A stretch of DNA of 32,078 nucleotides from Chlorobiaceae bacterium (GTDB lineage: Bacteria > Bacteroidota > Chlorobiia > Chlorobiales > Chlorobiaceae), in contig JAAXXY010000031.1 in assembly GCA_013334225.1 (NCBI GenBank), forward strand, positions 1 through 32,078, read 5' to 3'. The position numbers were made by a program, and so were the translations under genes. How positions within the stretch are numbered: position 1 is the first letter of the stretch; each line of letters opens with the position of its first letter. Shown in pieces: positions 17,386 through 26,165 of the stretch. The notes under the pieces are model-generated. The model was not told the DNA's origin. It ran no database searches and was given only the letters and a program-made list of their open reading frames with translations.

Positions 17386-18768
17386 TCAGGGTAAAAAAAG
17401 CGGAGTATCGAGCTTGAGCCGCGAAAAGGCGATCGCAGCGGGAATGTACATCACCTCGGTGTTGAAAAGGGTTGGCAGTGAATTGCCATGGAGCAGATAT
17501 GATACGGAAATACAAGCCCAGATGATCACGCCGGAAATGCCGAAGGGGGTAAGAAATTTCCAGAGGATAAAGACGAATATGCCGAACAGGGCTGCGATTA
17601 CCGGTAACGCAGGCAATCCGTTTGCAGCCATGTAATAGAGGAATGCGTTATGAGGGTTCGCAAAAGAGGGATTCATTTCATGTTCCAGGTCCGGTATGGT
17701 TACCGTCAATGTATTGATAGCATCTGCAAAGCCGGAATAACTCACCCCGACCCACGGCCTGCCGGCCATGATATCGAATACGGCATAATAATATGCAAGT
17801 CGGTGAGTATCCATCTCCGGATCGACAACCTTCTCGCCGGTCAGTTTGGAGATTAAAAACGTGGAAGATTCAATAATCTGAGTCACGAGATCCGGCTGTT
17901 GCATGTAAAACAGCGCGGCAAGCGAAGCACCGGCAAACAAGAAGCCAATCAGATGTTTCTGCGTCTGCCGCCTCATTGAAAGGAACAGTCCGGCCCAGCC
18001 TATCAGCCCGGCCAGAGCCATCAGCTGACCGAGTTTGGAAAAACTTATCAGTTCGCAGATACAGCCAATTATTAATACAGATAACGCCACAAACTCATCG
18101 GCACGTGTCCGACGTATCAGCATGAGCAGGGCACCCAATCCGATACATACGCCCAGCGCCCCCCCGGGCCCATTCTGGCCGAACAGCATAGGCAGAATAC
18201 CGATCATTTTGGTTTGAAGACGAAAAGTGAAATAGAGGTTGATGAGCCCCCCAATAGTCGCTCCGATGAGAAATATCCGCAGGACAACGTTCGCCCCCAA
18301 TATCCTTGCCAAGTGAACCATGGAAAGGAAAAACATGGAAAGCAATACAAGCCTCAATGCCTTGAACACGTCAAAAATCGGATATGCTGCCGAATACTGG
18401 TTGAAAAACACCGAGATAACACCTAATACACCTAAAAGCGCAATTAACAGGCCATAGCGCAAAGCCCCCCGAGGCACTGCCATCCGATACAGCGAGCCGT
18501 TGAGAAACGAATGAAGTAGATAGATCATCAACAGGGCCTCGTGGATATAAACCCCGTGCAAAACCTCGATCGGTTGAGCCCAAAAAGGTACGGAAGGACC
18601 TCCTTCCATATTGGGAAGGGGCATACTGTAACCGCATAAGGCAATAATAAGAAATACCAGTATCCGACCATATCTTGTAAGCGGCAGAAGTGTCGCAGGT
18701 TCACGATACGCCCTCTCAATCCGGAGCCGGTTAGCCGGAAAAACGTCTGTCTCGACTTTATTGGACAT
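17386..18768 (-). CDS. O-antigen polymerase/ligase family membrane protein (Wzy/WaaL-type)
   Basis: About 460 residues with some ten to twelve hydrophobic segments spread through the chain, the first near residue 35 (YGRILVFLIIALCGY). A long periplasmic loop before the last group of helices (roughly 330-390: GRPWVGVSYSGFADA) carries the Wzy_C-like pattern ending HNAFLYYMAANGLPAL, in which the HN pair is typical of O-antigen ligases and related polymerases. It would polymerise repeat units or attach the glycan to an acceptor in the periplasm; the family does not separate these roles by sequence. The frame extends to TTG at 18780, but the ATG at 18768 is preferred. It lies 81 nt after the cytidylyltransferase gene. 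Confidence 0.9.
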   Translation of the reverse strand: MSNKVETDVFPANRLRIERAYREPATLLPLTRYGRILVFLIIALCGYSMPLPNMEGGPSVPFWAQPIEVLHGVYIHEALLMIYLLHSFLNGSLYRMAVPRGALRYGLLIALLGVLGVISVFFNQYSAAYPIFDVFKALRLVLLSMFFLSMVHLARILGANVVLRIFLIGATIGGLINLYFTFRLQTKMIGILPMLFGQNGPGGALGVCIGLGALLMLIRRTRADEFVALSVLIIGCICELISFSKLGQLMALAGLIGWAGLFLSMRRQTQKHLIGFLFAGASLAALFYMQQPDLVTQIIESSTFLISKLTGEKVVDPEMDTHRLAYYYAVFDIMAGRPWVGVSYSGFADAINTLTVTIPDLEHEMNPSFANPHNAFLYYMAANGLPALPVIAALFGIFVFILWKFLTPFGISGVIIWACISVSYLLHGNSLPTLFNTEVMYIPAAIAFSRLKLDTPLFLP

Positions 18769-18849
18769 AGTATCAAGCAATAATATTGATTTTCCCTGCC
18801 CTGTGATCCTTTTGAATAAAAACTGTCCGGAAATGTCTCTGTCGCCTCT

Positions 18850-19590
18850 TCATTTCTCCGGTCTGGTCTGCATGACATTGGCATTGATATCCATCAGATC
18901 CGGGTTCGCGTCAAGGAGCCCGATAATTTCGCTCAATCCGAATGCAGCAGTTCCTGTAGAAAGCCTTTCGCAAATCTGTTGCACGAGCTCGAAATCCTCC
19001 TGGGTATCGACAGTCAAACGGTAGTTGCTCAAATCCGGTTGATAATGCTTTTCATGGACGGTGAACGAACACCGGTGTCGATAGATGTAAGGTGTAACGT
19101 GCTCCCGTTCGTATCTGGTCTCTGCATAAAGCTCCGCCTGCTTCAGAGCCTCGAAAGTGAATACCTCCGTGTTCATACCTAAAGGACACGACTGGTTGAT
19201 CGTATTGGAGAGATAATCGCAGGTGGGACCATTGAGAAATTCTTCAATCAGTTCGTCGACCAGATCAGGATCGATAAGCGGCGAGTCTGCACAGACCCTG
19301 ACGATTATATCGGCTTCGCATATCAAGGCTGTCTCGAAGTAACGATTCAGCACATCGCATTCAGACCCCCTGTGAAAGCGAATCGACTTCGATACGCAGT
19401 AATCGGCTACCGGATCGTCAGCATGGAGCAACGAAGTCGCGATCACAAGATCGTCGAGCAGTCGGGACCGTCTGAGACGTTCCACCACATAATCGATCAT
19501 CGGTCTGCCCAGCAGCTCTTTGAGCACCTTGCCCGGCAATCGGTTCGATTGCATCCTTGCCTGGACAATGGCAACAATTCGTCCCCTCAT
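18850..19590 (-). CDS. SpsF/NeuA-family cytidylyltransferase
   Basis: About 246 residues. The N-terminus reads IVAIVQARMQSNRLPGKVL, the CTP-binding loop of the KdsB/NeuA/SpsF nucleotidyltransferase group, followed by GRPMIDYVVERL. The sugar-acid side has DIIVRVCADSPLIDPDLVD, with Asp residues that bind metal. Members activate acidic sugars as CMP derivatives; with the NeuB-type synthase immediately upstream, a nonulosonic acid is the likely substrate. The frame reaches a GTG at 19593, but the ATG at 19590 has AAGGGG a few bases upstream and overlaps the synthase stop as TGATG, so it is chosen. It is translationally coupled to the synthase. Confidence 0.9.
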   Translation of the reverse strand: MRGRIVAIVQARMQSNRLPGKVLKELLGRPMIDYVVERLRRSRLLDDLVIATSLLHADDPVADYCVSKSIRFHRGSECDVLNRYFETALICEADIIVRVCADSPLIDPDLVDELIEEFLNGPTCDYLSNTINQSCPLGMNTEVFTFEALKQAELYAETRYEREHVTPYIYRHRCSFTVHEKHYQPDLSNYRLTVDTQEDFELVQQICERLSTGTAAFGLSEIIGLLDANPDLMDINANVMQTRPEK

Positions 19591-20687
19591 CACGCCCCTT
19601 CATGTTGAAGGTGTTCCCAATGCAGCACGTCATCCTCATGCAAATCCCTGACCAACGTTCTTCCGACAACTTCATCCCAATGCTCAGGGCCGATACCAGT
19701 GCCCGGTCGCTTGCAGGTCAGGTCCGACTCCATAAGTATCTCGCCTGCGGCGATATCACGAACCAACACGATACTGCGTCTGGCATTGCGCCTCGAAATC
19801 GCTTCACTCTTGATGGGCGCTTTGAAATCGCTCTCTCCCAGTAACGTATGAATCCGGTCTGCAAGACTTACGAAACGTCGCAGGTCATGGAGATCCATCG
19901 CGTGATAGTGATCGTTTCCGGGCAAAGTCTTGTCATGCGAGAAATGCTTCTCGATTACAACTGCACCGAGCAAATGCGCAGTAACCAGAGCACTCATATC
20001 TCCATCCGGAAGAGTATGGTCGGAATAGCCTAGTATCATTGAAGGATAAGCACGCGCCAGTCCGGATATCATTCTCAGATTGGCGTTCCTGTTATCGGTC
20101 GGATAGTTGAGAATGCAATGAAGCAGTACGATCTGCTGGCATCCCTCGCTGACCAGTGTCTCGATCGCCAGGTCGATTTCGGCCAGAGTGCTCGCCCCGG
20201 TGGAAAGAAGCACCGGTTTACCTTTCGAGGCGATCTTCCGCAGAAAGGGCACATTCGTGATATCGGCAGAAGCGATCTTGAAGAACGGGACGATCGGATC
20301 GAGGAATTCGATCGACTGGTCGTCAAACGGCGTCGAAACAAAATCGATGCCGGTTTGTCGGCAATGAGCCGCAAGAGCCATATACTCTTCCGGGCCGAAG
20401 CTGTCATATTTCCGGAACAGCTGATACTGGCTCGCTGTTGGCTCCTTTGATGTATCCCAATATGCGGGTGAATTCTTCGATGCCAGCGTTTCTGCCTTGT
20501 AACTCTGGAACTTCGCAGCATCTGCCCCACCCTCTTTTGCCAGTTCAATCAATGTTTTTGCCAGATCGAGCGATCCTTCATGGTTGACCCCGATTTCAGC
20601 AATAATGTAAGGGCGGCTTGTCTCCGTCAGCAGACGGGTACCGAGCCGGATCGATTTTCCGATAGCTGCCGACATTTCAGTATGCAT
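19590..20687 (-). CDS. N-acetylneuraminate synthase-family protein (NeuB/SpsE/PseI type)
   Basis: 365 residues. A TIM barrel from about residue 22 (TSRPYIIAEIGVNHEGSL) holds KFQSYKAE, the STPFDD block, KIASADI, LSTGAS, and the metal and substrate His of SDHTLPDG and EKHFSHDKTLPGNDH. A C-terminal SAF (antifreeze-like) domain spans about 300-362 (RRSIVLVRDIAAGEI, then VVGRTL). The family condenses phosphoenolpyruvate with a HexNAc-type sugar to give a nine-carbon 2-keto acid such as sialic, legionaminic or pseudaminic acid. Which one is not determined: the usual epimerase or hydrolase partners are absent from this window. The ATG at 20687 overlaps the GT2 gene by eleven bases and has GGA upstream; the ATG at 20675 is an alternative. 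Confidence 0.93.
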   Translation of the reverse strand: MHTEMSAAIGKSIRLGTRLLTETSRPYIIAEIGVNHEGSLDLAKTLIELAKEGGADAAKFQSYKAETLASKNSPAYWDTSKEPTASQYQLFRKYDSFGPEEYMALAAHCRQTGIDFVSTPFDDQSIEFLDPIVPFFKIASADITNVPFLRKIASKGKPVLLSTGASTLAEIDLAIETLVSEGCQQIVLLHCILNYPTDNRNANLRMISGLARAYPSMILGYSDHTLPDGDMSALVTAHLLGAVVIEKHFSHDKTLPGNDHYHAMDLHDLRRFVSLADRIHTLLGESDFKAPIKSEAISRRNARRSIVLVRDIAAGEILMESDLTCKRPGTGIGPEHWDEVVGRTLVRDLHEDDVLHWEHLQHEGA

Positions 20688-21363
20688 TGTTTCCGTGTTT
20701 CCTGACCAGGTTTACGAAATGATGCTCCATCGCCTGCTTGTTGTTGGTGATGTTCCCGTCGTGACGCCTGTAGCGGTAGAGCGGGATCTCCAGGCGATAA
20801 ATGCTGTATTTTTTAAGGAACCGGATTCGCAGGTCGCGCTCTTCATGAAGCAGGAACTCCTCATCGTACATCCCGATATCCATGAACTGCTCGGTCCGAA
20901 ACATGATCCCGCAGGCGATCGGCTCATCCATGCAGCTTTTGCGTTCTATCACCACCCCCTGATCATCGACCAGATTGTAATCACAAGCCACGGCATCCAT
21001 GTAACTGTTCTGGCTGATGAAACCGTAGAGGAACTGGAGAAAGCTCCGGCTCACGAAATCATCGGCATCGACCCGAACCAGATAAGGGCTTCTGACTTTC
21101 GCGATGGCCCTGTTGAGCGCAGCGGGCAGACCCATGTTCTGATCGTTGCGGATCATATGGACGTCTTCCCGAAACAGCTCGAGAGCATACGGCGTAAGGT
21201 CTGTGCTGCCATCGTCAATCACGATTATCTCGTAATCCTGCCTAGGGAAATTCTGGGCCAGCAACGAGCGCATGCAACGGCCGATGAAGCGTTCCTGGTT
21301 CAGAACGGCGACAATTACGGTTATCTGGGGATTTTTGGAAGGAGCATCAATATCGTCCCACAT
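20677..21363 (-). CDS. Family 2 glycosyltransferase
   Basis: A compact 228-residue GT-A enzyme. ITVIVAVLNQERFIG starts at about residue 14, IIVIDDGSTD follows at about 46-55, and the metal-binding DAD is in VRVDADDFVS. The late block LLHEERDLRIRFLKK has the Glu-Asp pair that usually acts near the catalytic base. The small size means only the catalytic domain is present, with no membrane helices. It overlaps the nonulosonate synthase gene, so it may transfer the CMP-linked product or the sugar next to it, but GT2 enzymes generally use UDP-sugars and this is only positional inference. The ATG at 21363 gives the complete first strand. Confidence 0.92.
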   Translation of the reverse strand: MWDDIDAPSKNPQITVIVAVLNQERFIGRCMRSLLAQNFPRQDYEIIVIDDGSTDLTPYALELFREDVHMIRNDQNMGLPAALNRAIAKVRSPYLVRVDADDFVSRSFLQFLYGFISQNSYMDAVACDYNLVDDQGVVIERKSCMDEPIACGIMFRTEQFMDIGMYDEEFLLHEERDLRIRFLKKYSIYRLEIPLYRYRRHDGNITNNKQAMEHHFVNLVRKHGNNAY

Positions 21364-21475
21364 TGCATTCTACAGGATTAGGTTTGTTGTTTCCGTCTCT
21401 CGATAAAGACGTCATCGAGCGTTAGCTGAACATCCTTTTCAACTCCAATTCAACGCAAGCACAGACTGAACTTCG

Positions 21476-21501
21476 CAACCCGGGGATAGGAGACCCGGTT
21501 G
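21476..21501. repeat. Imperfect inverted repeat between the ABC transporter and GT2 genes
   Basis: CAACCCGGG and CCCGGTTG face each other across a nine-base loop, eight pairs with one bulged C. It lies in the 195-nt gap between the GT2 start and the transporter stop. No T-run follows on either strand, so it is more likely a message-stabilising or processing hairpin than a terminator. Confidence 0.3.
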
Positions 21502-21558
21502 AACAGCCTCCCGAATGATCGCCTGTTTCCGGTGTGTACCTGCAATCGACCCTTCAGG

Positions 21559-23412
21559 TCACATCTCCACGAGGGTGTTATGGTCATAAGAGATCTCCGC
21601 CTGGTTATCGATATGCTCGACATGGCCATCGCGAAGCCTGACGATCTGGTCGCAGTTTTTCAGGGTCGTCAGCCTGTGGGCAATAATGAGGATGGTTATA
21701 TTCCTGTCCATATCCTCGATTGCCTGCATTACGGCACTTTCCGTATCCGTATCAAGTGCGCTGGTCGCTTCGTCGAATATGATGACATCGGTCTGCTTGT
21801 ATAACGCCCGGGCGATCCCGATTCGCTGGCGCTGTCCCCCGGACAGGCGCACGCCTCGTTCCCCTACGTACGTATCATATTTTTTAGGCCACTCCTCGAT
21901 GACATCGGCGATCTGCGCCTGCCTTGCTACAAACCGGACCCTGTCATGGTCGATGCGCTCTTTTTCGACACCGAAAGCGATATTTTCTTCGATTGTGCTG
22001 TCGGCAAGGAATATGGACTGGGGAACATGGGCGATATGCGCCTGCCAAGCTCTTTGGTTCGAAGTGCTGACAACCCGGCCATCGATCTCGAGCCGCCCAT
22101 CGGTTGGTTGCAGAAGCCCCATAACGATATCGATAAGGGTGCTTTTTCCGCTGCCGGTCCTGCCGATGAACCCGATGCGGCTCCCTTTCGCAATGCTCAG
22201 CTCGATATCCTTCAACACCCAGGGGGATTGGCGGGTATATCGAAAAGAGAGGTTCCTCAGGGCTATCCGTTCATGAAACGGAATCGGTTCAGCGACTGAC
22301 TGGCCTGCATATTCGGGTATCCTTTGTTCGAGAAGGGCGAGGACATCCTGAAGCGAAGCCTGGCCGCTTTGAATTTTCGAAACCGCTCCATAGGCCTGCT
22401 GCATTACCGGCAGCACCCTCTGCGCACCAAGCGCCAGGGTGCCCAGGACAGGAATGGCTTTGGCAAGGCCATCCGGCTGCTGCATGAGCAGGTAGGCCAG
22501 AGAAGCAATAAGCACTAGCCCCAGGGTCTCCATGCCAAACCGGGGACTGTCGCTGATAAAGACGCTGCTGCCTTGAGCATGACGCATGATCAGTTCGGCA
22601 TTATGGTGGATGTTGCAGTAGACTCCCTGATTGCCGTCGATGAGAATGTCCCTTATACCGCCCAGGCCTTCCTGAAGGGATCTTATGACGTTTGTCGATT
22701 CCTGGGCAATCTGCCGGCTGTTGGTCACCTGCCGTTTGTGGGTAATCTTGATGATGACGGCATAGATCAGTCCGAATCCGGTAAAAGCAGAAACTGCGAC
22801 GACCGGATTGACCGATAACAGGGTCAGCAATATGCCGGTCAACAGAATGATCGAGCTTATGAGAGTCACAACCGGGAAAATGATATTGAAAATCACCACA
22901 TTGATTTTGGTAGAGATGCCGTTGATAACTTCGCTGCTGTTCCGGGCGATATGCACCTCAAATGGCTGGTAAAGCGTCCGACGGTAAATGTTGATGCTAA
23001 GGTCGGCCCCTGTGGCGAAAGAGAGGCTCGTGCTGGCCCAGAGCAGCATCAGGCGCATGGCGCCGGCAATCAGGGCCGCCAGTGCGAATCCGATGGTCAA
23101 CGGCAGCAGCAGTTGGTCAGGAGAAGTAAGGGCGAGGGCTTTGATGAATGGTTGCGCTTCCGGGTGTCTGAAAATCCGATCCGGGGCTGTAAGGACGGCA
23201 AGAAACGGCAATACAGCACCGAGGCTCAGGATTTCTGCAAACGATGCAAGGATCATCAGCAAAAGCAACAGGCCATACTGAACGATCCTCCGCGAGCTGA
23301 TATTGCGCCAAAGCCTGATGATGAGCCTGATCATGGAACTGGTACCGGAAGCCCCTTGCCGTATTGTTTGATTCGGGAGGCCAGATGATGAAGTTCCATT
23401 AAAGGCGGCCAT
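21559..23412 (-). CDS. ABC half-transporter, MsbA/PglK-like lipid-linked glycan flippase candidate
   Basis: About 617 residues with a six-helix membrane domain (roughly 45-320) fused to an ATPase (roughly 375-610). The ATPase has all motifs: Walker A GRTGSGKST, signature LSGGQRQR, Walker B VIIFDEATSALD and the H-loop in IIAHRL. This type III exporter layout is shared by MsbA (lipid A) and PglK (lipid-linked oligosaccharide). No Wzx flippase is present in the window, so moving the finished lipid-linked unit across the inner membrane is the reasonable role. The frame extends to TTG at 23424; the ATG at 23412 is used here, and an ATG at 23334 (MIRLIIRLWRN) is also possible. It overlaps the end of the dehydrogenase gene by 14 bases. 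Confidence 0.9.
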   Translation of the reverse strand: MAAFNGTSSSGLPNQTIRQGASGTSSMIRLIIRLWRNISSRRIVQYGLLLLLMILASFAEILSLGAVLPFLAVLTAPDRIFRHPEAQPFIKALALTSPDQLLLPLTIGFALAALIAGAMRLMLLWASTSLSFATGADLSINIYRRTLYQPFEVHIARNSSEVINGISTKINVVIFNIIFPVVTLISSIILLTGILLTLLSVNPVVAVSAFTGFGLIYAVIIKITHKRQVTNSRQIAQESTNVIRSLQEGLGGIRDILIDGNQGVYCNIHHNAELIMRHAQGSSVFISDSPRFGMETLGLVLIASLAYLLMQQPDGLAKAIPVLGTLALGAQRVLPVMQQAYGAVSKIQSGQASLQDVLALLEQRIPEYAGQSVAEPIPFHERIALRNLSFRYTRQSPWVLKDIELSIAKGSRIGFIGRTGSGKSTLIDIVMGLLQPTDGRLEIDGRVVSTSNQRAWQAHIAHVPQSIFLADSTIEENIAFGVEKERIDHDRVRFVARQAQIADVIEEWPKKYDTYVGERGVRLSGGQRQRIGIARALYKQTDVIIFDEATSALDTDTESAVMQAIEDMDRNITILIIAHRLTTLKNCDQIVRLRDGHVEHIDNQAEISYDHNTLVEM

Positions 23413-24697
23413 CGATATCTTCAAGGTTCAACACCCCTTTGACATCGTACACAACTGCCTTACCACAGGAACCGAGTTCCCGGATTTTCAGCGATTGAAA
23501 CTGATCATGCGCAACAGCGAGAACTATGGCGTCATAGCGGGTTCCGTTAAGCTCAGACAGGCAGGGCAGTCTGTATTCCCGTCGAACATTTTCGGTATCG
23601 ACCCATGGATCGAATATATCGACTTCGATACCGTAATTCATCAGCTCAAAAGCTATATCTACGGCTCGCGAGTTTCGTATGTCGGGGCAGTTCTCCTTGA
23701 ACGCGACCCCAAGCATCAACACCTTCGAACCTTTGATCTGATGCTCCTTGCCGATCATCAGTTTGACAACTTCTGTGGCCACATACCTACCCATGTTGTC
23801 GTTCAAACGCCTCCCGGCAAGAATGACTTCGGGATGATACCCGCACTCCTGCGCTTTTTGTGCGAGATAATAGGGGTCTACTCCAATGCAGTGCCCTCCA
23901 ACCAGCCCAGGTTTGAATGGTAAAAAATTCCACTTGGTCGACGCAGCCTCAAGCACCTCGTTCGTATCTATCCCCATGCGGTTAAAAATCATAGCGAGCT
24001 CATTGACAAAAGCGATGTTGATATCACGCTGCGAATTTTCAATGACTTTGGCTGCTTCCGCAACCCTTATGGACGATACCATGTGAGTTCCTGCTGTAAT
24101 GATGGATCGGTAAAGCTGATCGACTTTCACCGCGGTCTCCTGTGTCGACCCGGATGTCACTTTCCTGATTTTTGTGACAGTATGAGACTTATCGCCCGGA
24201 TTAATCCTTTCTGGAGAATAACCGGCAAAAAAATCCCTGTTGAACTCCAGGCCTGAAACACGTTCAAGAACCGGCACACAACAATCTTCTGTAGCCCCAG
24301 GATAAACGGTTGATTCATAAATAACCAGGTCACCGGGCTTCAGCACACTCCCGACTGTTTCACTAGCTTTGATAAGCGGAGTCAATTCTGGCCGGTTATG
24401 TTTGTCGGTAGGCGTAGGCACAGTGACGATATAGACATTGGCATCCACCAACTCGCCACTATCATCAGTAACAAACAGGCCGATTTCATTACCATGTTTA
24501 ATGGGATTGTTAGTCGACAGAACCTCGTTTAAGCTTTTTTGATTGACCTCAAGTGTCAAATCCTGCCCCTGATTCAGTTCATCGATACGTTCCTTCTTGA
24601 TATCGAAACCGACTACAGGATACTTTTTAGCGAACTCAACCGCAAGGGGAAGTCCGACATACCCTAATCCGATCACGGCTATGTTAACTTCGCTCAT
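23399..24697 (-). CDS. Nucleotide-sugar 6-dehydrogenase (UDP-HexNAc dehydrogenase, TviB/WbpO-like)
   Basis: 432 residues. The NAD-binding loop VIGLGYVGLP is at 8-17. VTVPTP (91-96) and ESTVYPG (128-134) follow, then GYSPERINPGDK (159-170), EAAKVIENSQRD (214-225) with the conserved Lys and Asn, and the catalytic cysteine in GLVGGHCIGVDP (C270). It oxidises the C6 hydroxyl of a UDP-sugar to the acid in two NAD-dependent steps. The GYSPERINPGDK block is typical of members acting on UDP-GlcNAc or UDP-GalNAc rather than UDP-glucose. The product uronic acid is a candidate substrate for the AsnB-type amidotransferase at 4872-6749. The ATG at 24697 is clear. Confidence 0.93.
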   Translation of the reverse strand: MSEVNIAVIGLGYVGLPLAVEFAKKYPVVGFDIKKERIDELNQGQDLTLEVNQKSLNEVLSTNNPIKHGNEIGLFVTDDSGELVDANVYIVTVPTPTDKHNRPELTPLIKASETVGSVLKPGDLVIYESTVYPGATEDCCVPVLERVSGLEFNRDFFAGYSPERINPGDKSHTVTKIRKVTSGSTQETAVKVDQLYRSIITAGTHMVSSIRVAEAAKVIENSQRDINIAFVNELAMIFNRMGIDTNEVLEAASTKWNFLPFKPGLVGGHCIGVDPYYLAQKAQECGYHPEVILAGRRLNDNMGRYVATEVVKLMIGKEHQIKGSKVLMLGVAFKENCPDIRNSRAVDIAFELMNYGIEVDIFDPWVDTENVRREYRLPCLSELNGTRYDAIVLAVAHDQFQSLKIRELGSCGKAVVYDVKGVLNLEDIDGRL

Positions 24698-25009
24698 GTA
24701 CTTAAGATTTTCTGTTATTTACAGTGTAGCTCTGTTTATTGTATCCGTCCCGCGGGAAGCGATATACAAATGGATTATGAGTGCACTCCTAATTCTTTGC
24801 ATCCTCCACATTTAAACCTATGGCGCTCGCGAACCGTCTTTGCTCTCGCCAATAAATAGAGGTACCCTGTATGCCACAGACGATACTATCATTGCAAGGA
24901 ACCGCTTAAATTCAGGAGGATGATATCATATACAAAACCAGCAAACAGATGAGCGATTTACAAATGCCATTCCGGCATAAATTATTAGCCCTTCCCAGAC
25001 TTAGGGCAA
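24698..25009. other. Gene-free interval, 312 nt, between FemAB-like and dehydrogenase genes
   Basis: No convincing coding frame on either strand. Two small hairpins lie at its right end (annotated separately). An AGGAGG followed at once by ATG on the plus strand (near 24917-24925) opens a frame of only ten codons and is not called. This gap may hold the promoter for the dehydrogenase gene and those after it, but I cannot point to clear -35 and -10 boxes. Confidence 0.5.
24964..25007 (-). terminator. Two weak tandem hairpins after the FemAB-like gene
   Basis: Reading on the minus strand, GCCCT and AGGGC pair across ten bases (24988-25007) three bases after the stop at 25010. An AT-rich run TAATAATTT follows, then ATGCC/GGCAT around a five-base loop (24964-24978). 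Stems are only five pairs, so termination would be partial at best. Confidence 0.3.
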
Positions 25010-26008
25010 TCAAGCTATTTTCAAACCCAACAGATGCTGCTTGAATTCTATCAATTTCTTTGCAATATTTCGTGCATCTTCAACAATTGGAAACATTGAT
25101 TTACTTCCCCTTGGCACTAATATATCAGCTCCACCATATTTTCTTTTATGATCTCCCCCGCCTCCCATATCATACCTGGAAATCCCTCGTTTTTTCCAGT
25201 AACACATTGCATGCCACTGTATTATTTCGTTCGGCTGATATGAATGATGAGAGCGCCAGCTTGCTCCACCCCAACAGTAAGCCACATCATTGAATGCCGG
25301 GAATATTCCTGTTGCTATACATTCTCCATCATTTATTATTGCCCTCAACAGCAATAATTGACCGGTAGGCAACAAATGTTCGACCAATGATTGGACTCGC
25401 GTTTTCGGATAGGTTGGAACAAGTTTTCTTTTGGCAAAAACGTCCACTAACTGAGCATAATAATCATCAGCAAAAGATACGTCGTTAGCCACTTCAATTT
25501 TCACCCCGGACTTTATTGCTTTTCGAATACTCCAGCGGGCATTTCTTGTCATTGAATTAAATATTATTTCTTCATCCCTATCAAGATCAATTTCAAATCC
25601 AGGCTCCAATCTGTATCTGTAACCTGCCTCGGAAAAATCTTTTTCACTTGTAAAGCGGTCCATTATTTCGATATGAACACATTTGAGATCCCTGAATGCA
25701 AATTTTTCCAAAGCCAATAATGCGTCTTTCCGTGAAATGGAGGGTTTCAGATTGAATCCCATGTAGTTGGTTGTCCAGCCAGGAAATGGGGAGCCCAGGA
25801 TTCGGAGGCCGAATTTGTTAACAATAAGTCCTGAAAATCTTCCCACCCTTTGATTTCCATCCATTACAGCCGCCACCACCAGCTCCGCATTTTGTGACTT
25901 CGCGACGAAAGCCAACCACTCTTGCGTCTGAAAAACGGTACGGTCCTTGAACTGCTCTAAAGCTGGAGCTTGATTAAAGCTCTCACGTTTAAGCAACAAG
26001 TCGCTCAT
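25010..26008 (-). CDS. FemAB/GNAT-like acyltransferase
   Basis: 332 residues with the double-GNAT look of FemAB-type proteins. An N-terminal FQTQEWLAFVA (26-36) precedes LVVAAVMDGNQRVG. The central block MTRNARWSIRKAIKSGVKIE is the family's substrate-side signature, and the C-terminal half has GECIATGIFPAFNDVAYCWGGA and the closing YDMGGGGDHKRKYGG. FemAB relatives add amino acids to peptidoglycan stems; many in polysaccharide loci are thought to transfer acyl or aminoacyl groups to sugars. The substrate here is unknown. The gene is richer in A and T than the flanking dehydratase and dehydrogenase genes and is set off by gaps of 157 and 312 nt, which suggests separate acquisition. Confidence 0.82.
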   Translation of the reverse strand: MSDLLLKRESFNQAPALEQFKDRTVFQTQEWLAFVAKSQNAELVVAAVMDGNQRVGRFSGLIVNKFGLRILGSPFPGWTTNYMGFNLKPSISRKDALLALEKFAFRDLKCVHIEIMDRFTSEKDFSEAGYRYRLEPGFEIDLDRDEEIIFNSMTRNARWSIRKAIKSGVKIEVANDVSFADDYYAQLVDVFAKRKLVPTYPKTRVQSLVEHLLPTGQLLLLRAIINDGECIATGIFPAFNDVAYCWGGASWRSHHSYQPNEIIQWHAMCYWKKRGISRYDMGGGGDHKRKYGGADILVPRGSKSMFPIVEDARNIAKKLIEFKQHLLGLKIA

Positions 26009-26165
26009 CCTGATCTCCTGACCTTCCCTTTTTTATATCGTGAATAACTTTAAACTTCATATTCCATATCAAAACCCGACAAAAACTTATTTATATGAAG
26101 AAATATCGACACAACAACCATTTGCAAATCACCATCCAGAGATATATCTATGAAATATCTCGACA

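Noticed and set aside
24917..24955. AGGAGG followed by ATG on the plus strand
   Set aside because: The frame closes after ten codons, with no similarity to a known leader peptide and no plus-strand gene after it.
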